Positions 1 through 6,617 of a DNA stretch of 6,801 nucleotides are shown here, piece by piece. The number at the start of each line of letters is the position of its first letter. Position 1 is the stretch's first letter. The notes below the pieces were generated by a model, which worked only from the letters and a program-made list of their open reading frames with translations, searched no databases and was not told where the DNA came from. The DNA comes from Candidatus Doudnabacteria bacterium (GTDB lineage Bacteria; Patescibacteriota; Doudnabacteria; UBA920; O2-02-FULL-48-8): assembly GCA_016207695.1 (NCBI GenBank), contig JACQPC010000100.1, positions 1 to 6,801 of the forward strand, given 5' to 3'. A program made the position numbers and the translations under genes.

Positions 1-2
1 AG

Positions 3-2519
3 ATCAATGCGCTGGAAACCGAGTTTGAGAAAAAATCACAGGACGAGCTTGGGGCGCTGACTGCCGCTTGGAAGTCAGACCCTGATTTAAATTTGGATGA
101 AATTCTGCCGCAGGCATTTGCGGCCGTTCGGGAAGCGGCTAAGCGCACCATCGGACAGCGGCATTATGATGTCCAGTTGATCGGGGGCATGGTTTTGCAC
201 CAAGGCAGCATTGCGGAAATGAAGACCGGGGAGGGAAAAACTCTGGTCGCGACCCTCCCGCTTTTTCTGAACGCTTTGGCCGGCAGGGGAACACACCTGA
301 TTACAGTCAACGATTACCTAGCCAGATGGCAGGCTTCCTGGATGGGGCAGATTTACTACTATCTGGGATTATCCACGGCCTCCATTCAGCATGAGGCGGC
401 TTTTTTGTATGATCCCTCATATGAGCCGGAAGAAGAGGAAGTAAAAAAAGTCGAAGCCACAGTCCAAGGATTGGTTTTGGATGTCAAGCACATGCGGCCG
501 ATCTCAAGAAAGCAGGCATATGCCGCTGACATTACTTATGGCACGAACAATGAATATGGTTTTGATTACTTGCGCGACAACATGGTTTGGCAAAAAGATC
601 AGATGGTCCAGAGAGATTTGCATTTCGCCATTGTTGACGAGGTTGATTCAATTTTAATTGATGAAGCTCGGACCCCGCTGATTATTTCCGCGCCTGATAC
701 TGAACCGACTGACAAATACTACCAGTTTGCTAAGTTTGTGGAAAAACTTGAAGAAAACACTGATTACAACGTGGACGAGAAGCATAAAGCCGCCACTTTG
801 ACCGAGGCGGGGATTGCTAAGCTTGAGAAAATGCTCGGGGTTGCGAATATTTACGACAAAGAAGGCATTACCACGGTCCATCACATTGAACAGGCCTTGC
901 GGGCCAAAACTTTGTTTAAGAAAGACACGCATTACGTGGTCCGCAACGACGAAATTGTGATCGTGGATGAGTTTACTGGAAGATTAATGTTCGGCAGACG
1001 CTACTCCGAAGGTCTGCATCAGGCCATTGAAGCCAAGGAAGGCGTTAAGATTCAGCAGGAAAGCAAAACCTTGGCAACCATCACTTTTCAGAATTATTTC
1101 CGGCTTTACAAAAAATTGGCTGGGATGACAGGAACTGCCGAAACGGAAGCCGAGGAGTTCCATAAAATCTATAATCTTGAGGTTGTTGTTATTCCCACTC
1201 ACCGGCCCATGATCCGCAAGGACTTGCCTGATCAGGTTTATAAAAGTGTTGAAGGAAAGTTTAATGCCGTGATTGGGACGATCAAGGAAAAACACGAGCG
1301 CGGACAGCCGGTCCTTATCGGAACGATTTCAATTGAAAAAAATGAAATATTATCTCAAATGCTTAAAGAGGCGGGAGTAGAGCATGAACTTTTGAACGCG
1401 AAAAACCACGAAAAAGAAGCGCATATTATCGCGCAAGCCGGCAGGTTGGGCGCCGTAACCTTAGCCACGAACATTGCCGGAAGAGGGGTCGATATTATTC
1501 TGGGCGGCAATCCGGCGGATTCAGAAGAACAAAAAAAGATCATAGAATTGGGCGGCTTGGTTGTGGTTGGAACAGAAAGGCATGAATCGCGGCGCATTGA
1601 TAACCAGCTGCGCGGCCGATCCGGACGCCAGGGTGATCCAGGCGAGTCTTTATTTTTCTTGTCGCTGGAAGATGATCTCATGCGTCTGTTCGGCGGCGAG
1701 CGAGTAGGGAAGCTGATGCAGACTTTGGGAATCCCGGAAGACCAGCCGATTGAGCATGGGCTGGTTTCCAAATCCATCGAATCCGCCCAGCGCAAGATTG
1801 AAGGCTTAAACTTCGACATGCGCAAGCACGTTTTGGAATACGATGACGTGATGAACAAGCAGCGTACGATCATTTACGGCAAACGCCGCGAGCTTTTGGA
1901 GCCAGGGGTTGAGTTAACAGAGAAGATTCTAGACTTAATTGAGCAAGAGATCAGGCAAGTCGTCAACTTTCACTTCAGCCAGGATGAGATTGATCTTAAG
2001 GAGATCTATCAAGTCATGGCCAGCCTGATGCCTTTGCAGTCGCAGGATATAGTTGAAGAAAAAAATCAGGAAAAACTGATTAGCCACCTAGTTTCTATCG
2101 CCGAAAGGGAACATAAGCTTAAGCACGATAAGTTGGGCCATGAACTTATCCATCAGCTGGAGAGGCTGGTTTATTTGCGCTCCATCGACACGCTCTGGCA
2201 GGAGCATCTGGATACCATGGAGCATTTGCGAGATTCAGTCCGCTTGCGCGGCTATGGCCAGCGGGATCCTTTATTGGAGTTTAAAAACGAGGGTTATCAG
2301 CTGTTTCAACGCTTGCTTGGTGAGATAGATAAACAGGTAGTGTATACTATTTTCAAAGTGGATGTTGTTCAGCAGCCAAGGGTTCAGGGTGCAGGGGACA
2401 GGGTTCAGAAAGATATTGGAAGAAATGAACCTTGCCCATGCGGTAGCGGCAAAAAATGGAAGAAGTGCGGCCTTTTGAATACCCCAGAGCATCAAAGATT
2501 AATGGCACAAAAAGCATGA
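3..2519 (+). CDS. secA: Preprotein translocase ATPase SecA (5'-partial)
   Basis: SecA is the cytoplasmic ATPase that drives preproteins through the SecYEG channel. The reading frame is open from base 3, and the first residues ([12 protein letters not shown]) already match SecA. By comparison with E. coli SecA, about 27 N-terminal residues lie outside the window; 838 are present. Visible landmarks are the Walker A TGEGKT (225-242), TVNDYLA of NBD1, the Walker B DEVD (636-647), the TGTAETE segment, NBD2 with [10 protein letters not shown] and [11 protein letters not shown] (arginine-finger region), the scaffold segment [11 protein letters not shown], and the C-terminal zinc-binding SEC-C motif [13 protein letters not shown] (2433-2471). 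Compared with E. coli there are ~30 extra residues in NBD1 after LGLST, including the acidic run EPEEEE. In SEC-C the usual fourth zinc ligand (His or Cys after the third Cys) is Gly. The gene ends in TGA, 59 bases before a DUF456 gene. Identification is secure. Confidence 0.98.
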   Translation: MNALETEFEKKSQDELGALTAAWKSDPDLNLDEILPQAFAAVREAAKRTIGQRHYDVQLIGGMVLHQGSIAEMKTGEGKTLVATLPLFLNALAGRGTHLITVNDYLARWQASWMGQIYYYLGLSTASIQHEAAFLYDPSYEPEEEEVKKVEATVQGLVLDVKHMRPISRKQAYAADITYGTNNEYGFDYLRDNMVWQKDQMVQRDLHFAIVDEVDSILIDEARTPLIISAPDTEPTDKYYQFAKFVEKLEENTDYNVDEKHKAATLTEAGIAKLEKMLGVANIYDKEGITTVHHIEQALRAKTLFKKDTHYVVRNDEIVIVDEFTGRLMFGRRYSEGLHQAIEAKEGVKIQQESKTLATITFQNYFRLYKKLAGMTGTAETEAEEFHKIYNLEVVVIPTHRPMIRKDLPDQVYKSVEGKFNAVIGTIKEKHERGQPVLIGTISIEKNEILSQMLKEAGVEHELLNAKNHEKEAHIIAQAGRLGAVTLATNIAGRGVDIILGGNPADSEEQKKIIELGGLVVVGTERHESRRIDNQLRGRSGRQGDPGESLFFLSLEDDLMRLFGGERVGKLMQTLGIPEDQPIEHGLVSKSIESAQRKIEGLNFDMRKHVLEYDDVMNKQRTIIYGKRRELLEPGVELTEKILDLIEQEIRQVVNFHFSQDEIDLKEIYQVMASLMPLQSQDIVEEKNQEKLISHLVSIAEREHKLKHDKLGHELIHQLERLVYLRSIDTLWQEHLDTMEHLRDSVRLRGYGQRDPLLEFKNEGYQLFQRLLGEIDKQVVYTIFKVDVVQQPRVQGAGDRVQKDIGRNEPCPCGSGKKWKKCGLLNTPEHQRLMAQKA
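2380..2407 (+). repeat. Four tandem degenerate heptamers (GGGnnCA) inside secA
   Basis: Four consecutive 7-base units, GGGTTCA, GGGTGCA, GGGGACA and GGGTTCA, lie in the secA segment encoding the linker before the SEC-C zinc motif. Seven is not a multiple of three, so the units are read in shifting frames (protein roughly [10 protein letters not shown]). This implies the repeat is a DNA-level feature tolerated in a flexible linker, not a protein repeat. The pattern is seen directly; its origin is unknown. Confidence 0.7.
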
Positions 2520-2578
2520 GGCAAATAAGGGAGGCCTGGCCTGTGTTAAAAAGTTAAAAAAACTGGTAAAGTAAAACT

Positions 2579-3064
2579 ATGTTTGATCAGATTGGGTTAA
2601 TTCTGCTTACGTCCTCGCTGATTGTGGCGGGTTTAGTAGGGGTAGTGGTGCCGTTTTTGCCTGGTGTGCCTTTGGCGTGGCTGGGGTTATTTATTTATGG
2701 CCTCGCTACCGGATTTGAAACAGTCACTTGGACGTGGCTTATAATATTCGGGGTTCTCACTGCGTTTACTTTTGTCTTGGATTTTATGGGCCCGGCCATG
2801 GGCGCTTCCGCCAAAAAAGGATCCAAATGGGCGGTGATAGGCTCCATTATAGGCACAATAGGTGGGGTGGCTTTGTTCGGGCCGATTGGCATTATTATTG
2901 GTCCTCTCATTGGCGCATTCGTTGGCGAGTATATTGTGGAGCGCAATTACAAAGATGCCTTGATTAAATCCTATGGCGCGTTTATGGGCTACGTTGCTGC
3001 CATGCTTATCAAGGTTGCAATTGTGATTGCTATGGGAGTTTACTTTTTGATCGCCTTGATTTAG
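2579..3064 (+). CDS. DUF456 family small integral membrane protein
   Basis: A 161-residue, very hydrophobic protein matching the DUF456 family, whose biochemical role is unknown. By eye there are membrane segments at about residues 5-27, 30-46, 49-71, 84-120 (probably two, broken by GPIG) and 131-160. Family hallmarks are the N-terminal VPFLPGVPLAW loop (24-34), LDFMGPAMGA (67-76) followed by a basic stretch KKGSK, then the glycine-rich GPIGIIIGPLIGAFVGE (101-117) and ERNYKDALIKSYGAFMGY (121-138). Length is normal for the family. The ATG at 2579 is the first Met of the hydrophobic core; no convincing Shine-Dalgarno precedes it. It lies 59 bases after secA and 7 bases before msrB, so it is probably cotranscribed with both. 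Family assignment is by motif recognition; no function should be inferred from secA next door. Confidence 0.85.
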   Translation: MFDQIGLILLTSSLIVAGLVGVVVPFLPGVPLAWLGLFIYGLATGFETVTWTWLIIFGVLTAFTFVLDFMGPAMGASAKKGSKWAVIGSIIGTIGGVALFGPIGIIIGPLIGAFVGEYIVERNYKDALIKSYGAFMGYVAAMLIKVAIVIAMGVYFLIALI

Positions 3065-3071
3065 TAAAGTT

Positions 3072-3455
3072 ATGACTGAAGAAGAACTGAAGAAAAAATT
3101 GACACCGGAGCAATACAGGATTATGCGGGAGAAGGGGACAGAGACGCCTTTTAGTGGCAAGTATCATGATTCACATGAACAGGGCATGTATAAGTGCGTT
3201 GCCTGCGGGGCTGAACTTTTTTCCTCTGACACTAAGTTTGACTCTGGCACAGGCTGGCCATCTTTTACCGAGCCTGCCAATTTGCAAAATATTGAATTGC
3301 ATGACGACGATTCCGCCGGCATGCACAGAATCGAAGTGATTTGCAAGCATTGCGGCTCTCACCTAGGCCACGTCTTTGATGATGGCCCAGAAGACTTGGG
3401 CGGTAAAAGATACTGCATCAATTCAGCTTGCCTGATGCTGGACAAGAAGCTATAA
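3072..3455 (+). CDS. msrB: Peptide-methionine (R)-S-oxide reductase MsrB
   Basis: Reduces methionine-R-sulfoxide in proteins back to methionine. It is 127 residues long, a complete single-domain MsrB. The fold is marked by TPEQYRIMREKGTE (11-24), PFSGKY (26-31), the zinc Cys pairs CVAC (42, 45) and CKHC (91, 94), GTGWPSF (59-65), HLGHVFDDGP (97-106) and the catalytic segment RYCINSA, with nucleophile Cys115. The position that is Cys in MsrBs with a classical resolving cysteine (SGCGWPSF) is Thr60 here, as in many homologues, so recycling probably goes directly through thioredoxin or another thiol. Cys120, where Ser is usual (SACL versus SASL), is the only other free cysteine. There is no signal peptide, so it is cytoplasmic. 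It begins 7 bases after the DUF456 gene without a clear ribosome-binding site. Its stop codon lies inside the -10 box of the next gene. Confidence 0.96.
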   Translation: MTEEELKKKLTPEQYRIMREKGTETPFSGKYHDSHEQGMYKCVACGAELFSSDTKFDSGTGWPSFTEPANLQNIELHDDDSAGMHRIEVICKHCGSHLGHVFDDGPEDLGGKRYCINSACLMLDKKL

Positions 3456-3456
3456 T
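3428..3456 (+). promoter_or_regulatory. Sigma70-type promoter for the Ig-like gene
   Basis: TTGCCT (3428-3433, four of six matches to TTGACA), a 17-base spacer, then a perfect TATAAT (3451-3456). The -10 box contains the TAA stop of msrB (3453-3455). Transcription would begin near 3463, downstream of the ATG at 3460. This supports the ATG at 3484 as the true start of the following gene, which is also where the signal peptide begins. Predicted from sequence only. Confidence 0.65.
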
Positions 3457-3483
3457 GGAATGTCATTCTTAAATGTTAAAAAT

Positions 3484-4965
3484 ATGAAAAAAAGCTTAGG
3501 TTTTTTGGCCCTAGTTTCTATGATAGCCTTGCTGCCAGGCATGGCTTTGGCTGATTTTTTGCAAGTCAGCCAGACCAGCGTTTCTATAAGCGCTGGCTCA
3601 TCTGCAAGTGTCACCACATATCCCCCAAATAATCTGACCGTTAATATCACTTCGATCACCAATGTCAATGTGGCTTATGGTCTTATTAACAACAATATTC
3701 TGACTATTTACGGCTTGAGTGCCGGTACTTCCCAAATCACGGTCTGCACATATGCCCAGCACTGCGCCACAATAAACGCGACCGTTTCCGGGGGTTCAGG
3801 CGGCGGTTCTGGCCAGGTGAGCTTCAGCCAAAGCAACATAACTTTAAATACTGGCCAAAATCTGACTGTTACGGTTTACAATAACACATCTGGCTCAATC
3901 TATGTCTCGAGTGTTTCGCCAAGCAATGTGGTTTCTGCCAATTTGTCGGGCAACAATCTGACTGTTTACGCCAACAACTCCGGCAGTGCCAGCGTTGTTG
4001 TCTGTAGCTCCACCGGCACTTGCGGCACGCTTAACGTTACCGTAAATCAGGTGAATAACCAGGTATCACTGTCGCAGACCAATGTTGCACTTAGCAGCGG
4101 GCAAAATGTCGCCATCACGATTTTCGGCGGCTATTCGTCATATTATGTTTCCAACAACTCGAACTCAAACGCGGTTTCAACCTCAATTTCGGGAAATACA
4201 CTCTGGTTATTTGCTCAAAATCAAGGCACTTCTTCTGTTACCGTATGCGCGAGCAGCGTCAATCAATGTGCCACAGTATTTATGAACGTCACAGGTTCAA
4301 CAAGCAATCCATACTTTTTGGTTACCAGTTTGAATAATGCCCAGGTTAACAACTATTATTCAGCGCAGCTTTCCGCAAGCGGCGGCAATCCCCCCTATAC
4401 TTTCTTGCTGTCTTCCGGCACCTTGCCGTCCGGACTATTCCTCAACAGCAACGGTTTTATTGGCGGAACACCCACAACAAGCGGCAATTATAATTTCACC
4501 ATCAGGCTTACGGACAACGCGGGCCGGGCCGTGTTTCAGAACTTTAACCTTAATGTCACGGGTGGATCAGTTCTGGGCACCAGTATCTACAAAAACGGCA
4601 CTTTGGTCAACGATCAAGGCACAGTCTGGATAATTTACAAAAACACCAAAAGCGGTTTCGCTAACTATCAGGCATTTTCCGATCTTGGCTACAAAATCAG
4701 CAATGTCATTGGCGGATCAACTGCCAGTGTAAATAATTCCGGATTTGTCATTACTCATAGCAACCAAGCGCATCCTTGGGGAACGTGGATTAAAAGTGGA
4801 AGCACGGTGTATTTTGTGCATGAAGCTGGACTGATTCCAATTCCTACTTACGACATTTTCTTAAATAACGGCGGCGAGGATAAGAATGTCGTTTTTGGCA
4901 ATTCGTTTGATTTCAACAAGTCCCAGCAATCATTGATGACATATAGCGACTCGCGATTGAGATAA
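3484..4965 (+). CDS. Secreted Ig-like repeat protein with putative-Ig (He_PIG-like) domain and duplicated C-terminal module
   Basis: An exported protein of 493 residues. Residues 1-23 (MKKSLGFLALVSMIALLPG then MALA) form a classical Sec signal peptide, probably cut after Ala23. Three Ig-like beta-sandwich repeats follow (about 25-101, 111-187, 193-270), resembling bacterial Ig-like (Big) domains. Each has a cysteine pair near its end (88/94, 174/180, 255/262), and these six are the only cysteines in the mature chain. A GGSGGGSG linker separates repeats 1 and 2. Residues ~277-359 look like a putative Ig (He_PIG) domain: SGGNPPYTFLLSSGTLPSGL, then GTPTTSGNYNFTIRLTDNAG. The C-terminal ~130 residues contain two related modules (372-416 and 433-477). 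No lipobox, LPXTG or membrane anchor is seen. The ATG at 3460 is rejected as start because it adds eight residues before the signal peptide and lies before the predicted transcription start. The protein is likely a surface or adhesin-like component, but its function is unknown. It precedes msrA by two bases. Confidence 0.85.
   Translation: MKKSLGFLALVSMIALLPGMALADFLQVSQTSVSISAGSSASVTTYPPNNLTVNITSITNVNVAYGLINNNILTIYGLSAGTSQITVCTYAQHCATINATVSGGSGGGSGQVSFSQSNITLNTGQNLTVTVYNNTSGSIYVSSVSPSNVVSANLSGNNLTVYANNSGSASVVVCSSTGTCGTLNVTVNQVNNQVSLSQTNVALSSGQNVAITIFGGYSSYYVSNNSNSNAVSTSISGNTLWLFAQNQGTSSVTVCASSVNQCATVFMNVTGSTSNPYFLVTSLNNAQVNNYYSAQLSASGGNPPYTFLLSSGTLPSGLFLNSNGFIGGTPTTSGNYNFTIRLTDNAGRAVFQNFNLNVTGGSVLGTSIYKNGTLVNDQGTVWIIYKNTKSGFANYQAFSDLGYKISNVIGGSTASVNNSGFVITHSNQAHPWGTWIKSGSTVYFVHEAGLIPIPTYDIFLNNGGEDKNVVFGNSFDFNKSQQSLMTYSDSRLR
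3556..4293 (+). repeat. Coding tandem repeat: three Ig-like domains with paired cysteines
   Basis: Three ~78-residue units at about 3556-3786, 3814-4044 and 4060-4293. Each opens with a strand of the type VSLSQTNVALSSGQNVAITI and closes with a hairpin of the type VxVC-(5-6 residues)-CAT. The cysteine spacing is 5, 5 and 6 residues, which fits one disulfide per domain across a terminal beta-hairpin in an oxidising extracytoplasmic setting. The units are clearly diverged at DNA level, so the duplication is old. Confidence 0.75.
4597..4914 (+). repeat. Coding internal repeat: two copies of a ~45-residue C-terminal module, 61-residue period
   Basis: Copy A (4597-4731, beginning GTLVNDQGTVWIIY) aligns without gaps to copy B (4780-4914, beginning GTWIKSGSTVYFVH). 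Shared positions include the opening GT, the TV pair, a Tyr and Phe three residues apart in the middle, a Gly four residues after the Phe, and an NV pair five residues further on. The offset is exactly 61 residues. I recall similar GTxV...GTVYFV...F...LG modules in Patescibacteria surface proteins, but I know of no named function. Confidence 0.6.
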
Positions 4966-4967
4966 AA

Positions 4968-5516
4968 ATGGAAAATAAAATTGAAACAGCAGTATTTGGC
5001 GGGGGATGCTTTTGGTGCACGGAAGCTATTTTTCTTCGCTTACGTGGGGTGATTTCGGTATTGCCTGGTTATGCTGGAGGAACCGTTGCAAATCCCACGT
5101 ATGAGCAAGTTTCATCAGGAAAAATCGGACATGTGGAAGTTGTGAAGTTTGAGTTTGACCCAAGCCAGATTGCGTTTAAAGACCTTTTGAATGTATTTTT
5201 TGCCACGCACGACCCGACCACTATGAATCAACAGGGCGCGGATGTCGGCGAACAATATAAGTCAGTGATTTTTTACACAACTGATCTGCAGAAGCGGGAA
5301 GCGGAAGAAGTTCTCGCAGAACTCGAACAAGAAAAAATTTTCGATTCCCCCATAGTTACCGAGATAAGACCTCTGGATAAGTTCTATGTTGCCGAGGATT
5401 ATCATCGAAACTACTACGAAAGAAATAAGGACAAAAACCCATACTGCCAGGTGGTGATTAATCCCAAGCTGGCTAAATTACGGCAAAAGTTTTCCCCATT
5501 GTTAAAACCTGAATAA
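4968..5516 (+). CDS. msrA: Peptide-methionine (S)-S-oxide reductase MsrA
   Basis: Reduces methionine-S-sulfoxide, complementing MsrB, which handles the R form. It is 182 residues, normal for a stand-alone MsrA. The active-site motif GGCFWCTE carries the nucleophile Cys14 (second Cys at 17). Other family landmarks are GVISVLPGYAGG (27-38), NPTYEQVSSGKIGHVEVV (42-59), FFATHDPTTMNQQGADVGEQYKS (77-99) and AEDYHRNYY (142-150). Cys160 (NPYCQVVINPK) sits where a C-terminal resolving cysteine is often found. There is no signal peptide, so it acts in the cytoplasm. The ATG at 4968 is two bases after the TAA of the Ig-like gene, with no separate promoter or Shine-Dalgarno visible, so expression is probably coupled to that gene. 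The 3' end of msrA contains the promoter for the riboswitch-metK unit. Confidence 0.97.
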   Translation: MENKIETAVFGGGCFWCTEAIFLRLRGVISVLPGYAGGTVANPTYEQVSSGKIGHVEVVKFEFDPSQIAFKDLLNVFFATHDPTTMNQQGADVGEQYKSVIFYTTDLQKREAEEVLAELEQEKIFDSPIVTEIRPLDKFYVAEDYHRNYYERNKDKNPYCQVVINPKLAKLRQKFSPLLKPE

Positions 5517-5527
5517 CTGGTTATAAT
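5499..5527 (+). promoter_or_regulatory. Sigma70-type promoter for the riboswitch-metK transcript
   Basis: TTGTTA (5499-5504, four of six matches to TTGACA), a 17-base spacer and a perfect TATAAT (5522-5527). Transcription would start near 5534, about nine bases before the riboswitch P1 helix, as expected for an S-box leader. The promoter overlaps the msrA stop codon (5514-5516). Confidence 0.75.
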
Positions 5528-5542
5528 AAATAAAACTGAATA

Positions 5543-5637
5543 TTATCAAGAGTAACGGGGAAGGTCCTGGCCTTACGATCCGTTCGGCAACCCTTGAATA
5601 GAGAAGGTGCCAATTCCAGCCCGCAAGGGAAAGATAA
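5543..5637 (+). promoter_or_regulatory. SAM-I (S-box) riboswitch aptamer upstream of metK
   Basis: Binds S-adenosylmethionine in the nascent RNA. P1 pairs TTATC (5543-5547) with GATAA (5633-5637) and is followed by the conserved AAGAG. P2 pairs AACGG (5554-5558) with CCGTT (5580-5584), and AAGG (5561-5564) with CCTT (5571-5574). P3 is built on the invariant GGCAACC (5586-5592) with GGTGCC (5606-5611). The conserved AATTCC follows (5612-5617). P4 is a three-pair stem, CCC/GGG, capped by GCAA (5620-5629). CTGG of the P2 loop (5567-5570) is complementary to CCAG (5616-5619), matching the family pseudoknot region. P3 and P4 are much shorter than in typical S-boxes. Its position directly before metK gives product feedback control. 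Confidence 0.95.
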
Positions 5638-5644
5638 CTTACTT

Positions 5645-5670
5645 AAGACTTTCCTTGTGGAAAGTTTTTT
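5645..5670 (+). terminator. Riboswitch-controlled intrinsic terminator with overlapping antiterminator
   Basis: ACTTTCC (5648-5654), loop TTGT, GGAAAGT (5659-5665), then a run of T ending at 5670; the stem can extend to about 5645-5668 by pairing into the T run. The upstream segment GGGAAAG (5627-5633), made of the P4 3' arm and the first base of the P1 3' arm, is complementary to CTTTCC(T) at 5649-5655 and could form the antiterminator. With SAM bound, P1 and P4 hold that segment and the terminator forms, giving an OFF switch. The T run ends only five bases before the metK ATG. Confidence 0.9.
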
Positions 5671-5675
5671 AGTTT

Positions 5676-6617
5676 ATGATCAAAACCTGTGAATTTGTCA
5701 GTCCCAGACACCCAGATAAGATATGTGATTTTATCGCCGATTCGATTCTGGACGCGTTTTTAGCCAAAGATAAAAACGCGCATGTGGCGATTGAGGTGAT
5801 GGGCGGGCACAAAAGCATTTCAATTTCCGGAGAAGTCAAAAGCAAGGCTTACGTTGACATTGAAAAGATTGTCCATAAGGTCATGGGAAAAGATTACCAC
5901 GTGCATAAACACGTTGTCTTGCAAAGTCCATTTATCGCCCACGGAGTAGATTTGGGCGGGGCAGGGGATCAGGGGATCATGATCGGCTACGCTACTTCTG
6001 AAACGCCAAACTTCATGCCGTATGAATACAATTTGGCCCGCGAGCTTTGCCAGAAGATTTATAAGGTTTATCCGTTTGACGGCAAGGTCCAGGTGACTGT
6101 GGACGGCAAGAAAATCTTAACAGTAGTCGCTTCGTTTCAGAACTCTAAGACTAAAGATTTGCTTGAGTTTGTCAAAAAACATATCAAGGCCGGGGAATAT
6201 TTAATCAACCCGGCGGGCGAATGGACGCTGGGTGGATTTGACGCGGACTCCGGCCTTTCCGGCAGAAAAATTGCGATAGATAGTTATGGCCCGGAAGTGC
6301 CAATCGGCGGCGGCAGTTTTAGCGGCAAGGACGCCACCAAGGTTGACAGAAGTGGGGCTTACATGGCGCGCAAAATCGCAGTTGATCTTTTAAAGAAACA
6401 CAAAGCGCATGAAGTCAAAGTTAAACTGGCTTATGCGATTGGCAAGCCTTATCCGGTCATGGCTACCGTCATTCGAGACAGCATGACAGTGGGGGTACCG
6501 AAAAGTTATGACCTAAGCCCTGCGGGGATTAAAAAATTACTCAAGCTCACCAGACCGATTTTTGCAAAGACCGCGATTTGGGGGCATTTTGGCCGCGGCT
6601 TTTTGTGGGATTTGTAG
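5676..6617 (+). CDS. metK: S-adenosylmethionine synthetase (methionine adenosyltransferase), compact form
   Basis: Makes SAM from methionine and ATP in the cytoplasm. At 313 residues it is clearly shorter than E. coli MetK (384), yet both ends align. Visible motifs are HPDKICDFIADSILDAFL (12-29), GAGDQGIMIGYATSET (95-110), DSGLSGRKIAIDSYG (191-205), GGGSFSGKDATKVDRSGAY (211-229), YAIGKPYP (253-260) and the terminal GHFGR (303-307). The shortening comes mainly from two places: before GAGDQG, and between the first ATP-binding half and GGFDADSGL. Deviations from the usual motifs are Arg11 for Gly in GHPDK, Ile210 for His before GGGSFSGKD, and GFDADSGL in place of GPxGDAGL. The ATG at 5676 follows the riboswitch terminator by five bases. 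The GGAAAG arm of the terminator (5659-5664) is the only purine-rich candidate for ribosome binding. Transcription is predicted to be off when SAM is high. Confidence 0.96.
   Translation: MIKTCEFVSPRHPDKICDFIADSILDAFLAKDKNAHVAIEVMGGHKSISISGEVKSKAYVDIEKIVHKVMGKDYHVHKHVVLQSPFIAHGVDLGGAGDQGIMIGYATSETPNFMPYEYNLARELCQKIYKVYPFDGKVQVTVDGKKILTVVASFQNSKTKDLLEFVKKHIKAGEYLINPAGEWTLGGFDADSGLSGRKIAIDSYGPEVPIGGGSFSGKDATKVDRSGAYMARKIAVDLLKKHKAHEVKVKLAYAIGKPYPVMATVIRDSMTVGVPKSYDLSPAGIKKLLKLTRPIFAKTAIWGHFGRGFLWDL

Noticed and set aside
93..95. TTG at 93 as the start of secA
   Set aside because: The frame is open upstream to base 3 and encodes recognisable SecA N-terminal sequence, so 93 is internal and the gene is cut by the window edge.
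1355..1873. Long opposite-strand open frame inside secA
   Set aside because: It is antisense to the conserved NBD2 of SecA, with no family resemblance and no start signals, so it is a shadow of the real gene.
2517..2519. TGA recoded to Gly, as in some CPR lineages
   Set aside because: Reading through adds only two codons before TAA. No in-frame TGA occurs in any other gene here.
2532..2542. AGGCC-T-GGCCT inverted repeat after secA as a terminator
   Set aside because: The loop would be one base, leaving only a very short stem, and no T run follows. secA and the DUF456 gene are more likely cotranscribed.
2543..2578. Promoter before the DUF456 gene
   Set aside because: The segment is A-rich, but only poor -10 candidates (TAAAGT, AAACTA) and no -35 box are visible.
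2687..3160. Opposite-strand open frame across the DUF456 and msrB genes
   Set aside because: It overlaps two well-supported genes and shows no recognisable protein features.
3460..3483. ATG at 3460 as the start of the Ig-like gene
   Set aside because: It lies before the predicted transcription start and adds eight residues before a classical signal peptide. The ATG at 3484 fits better.
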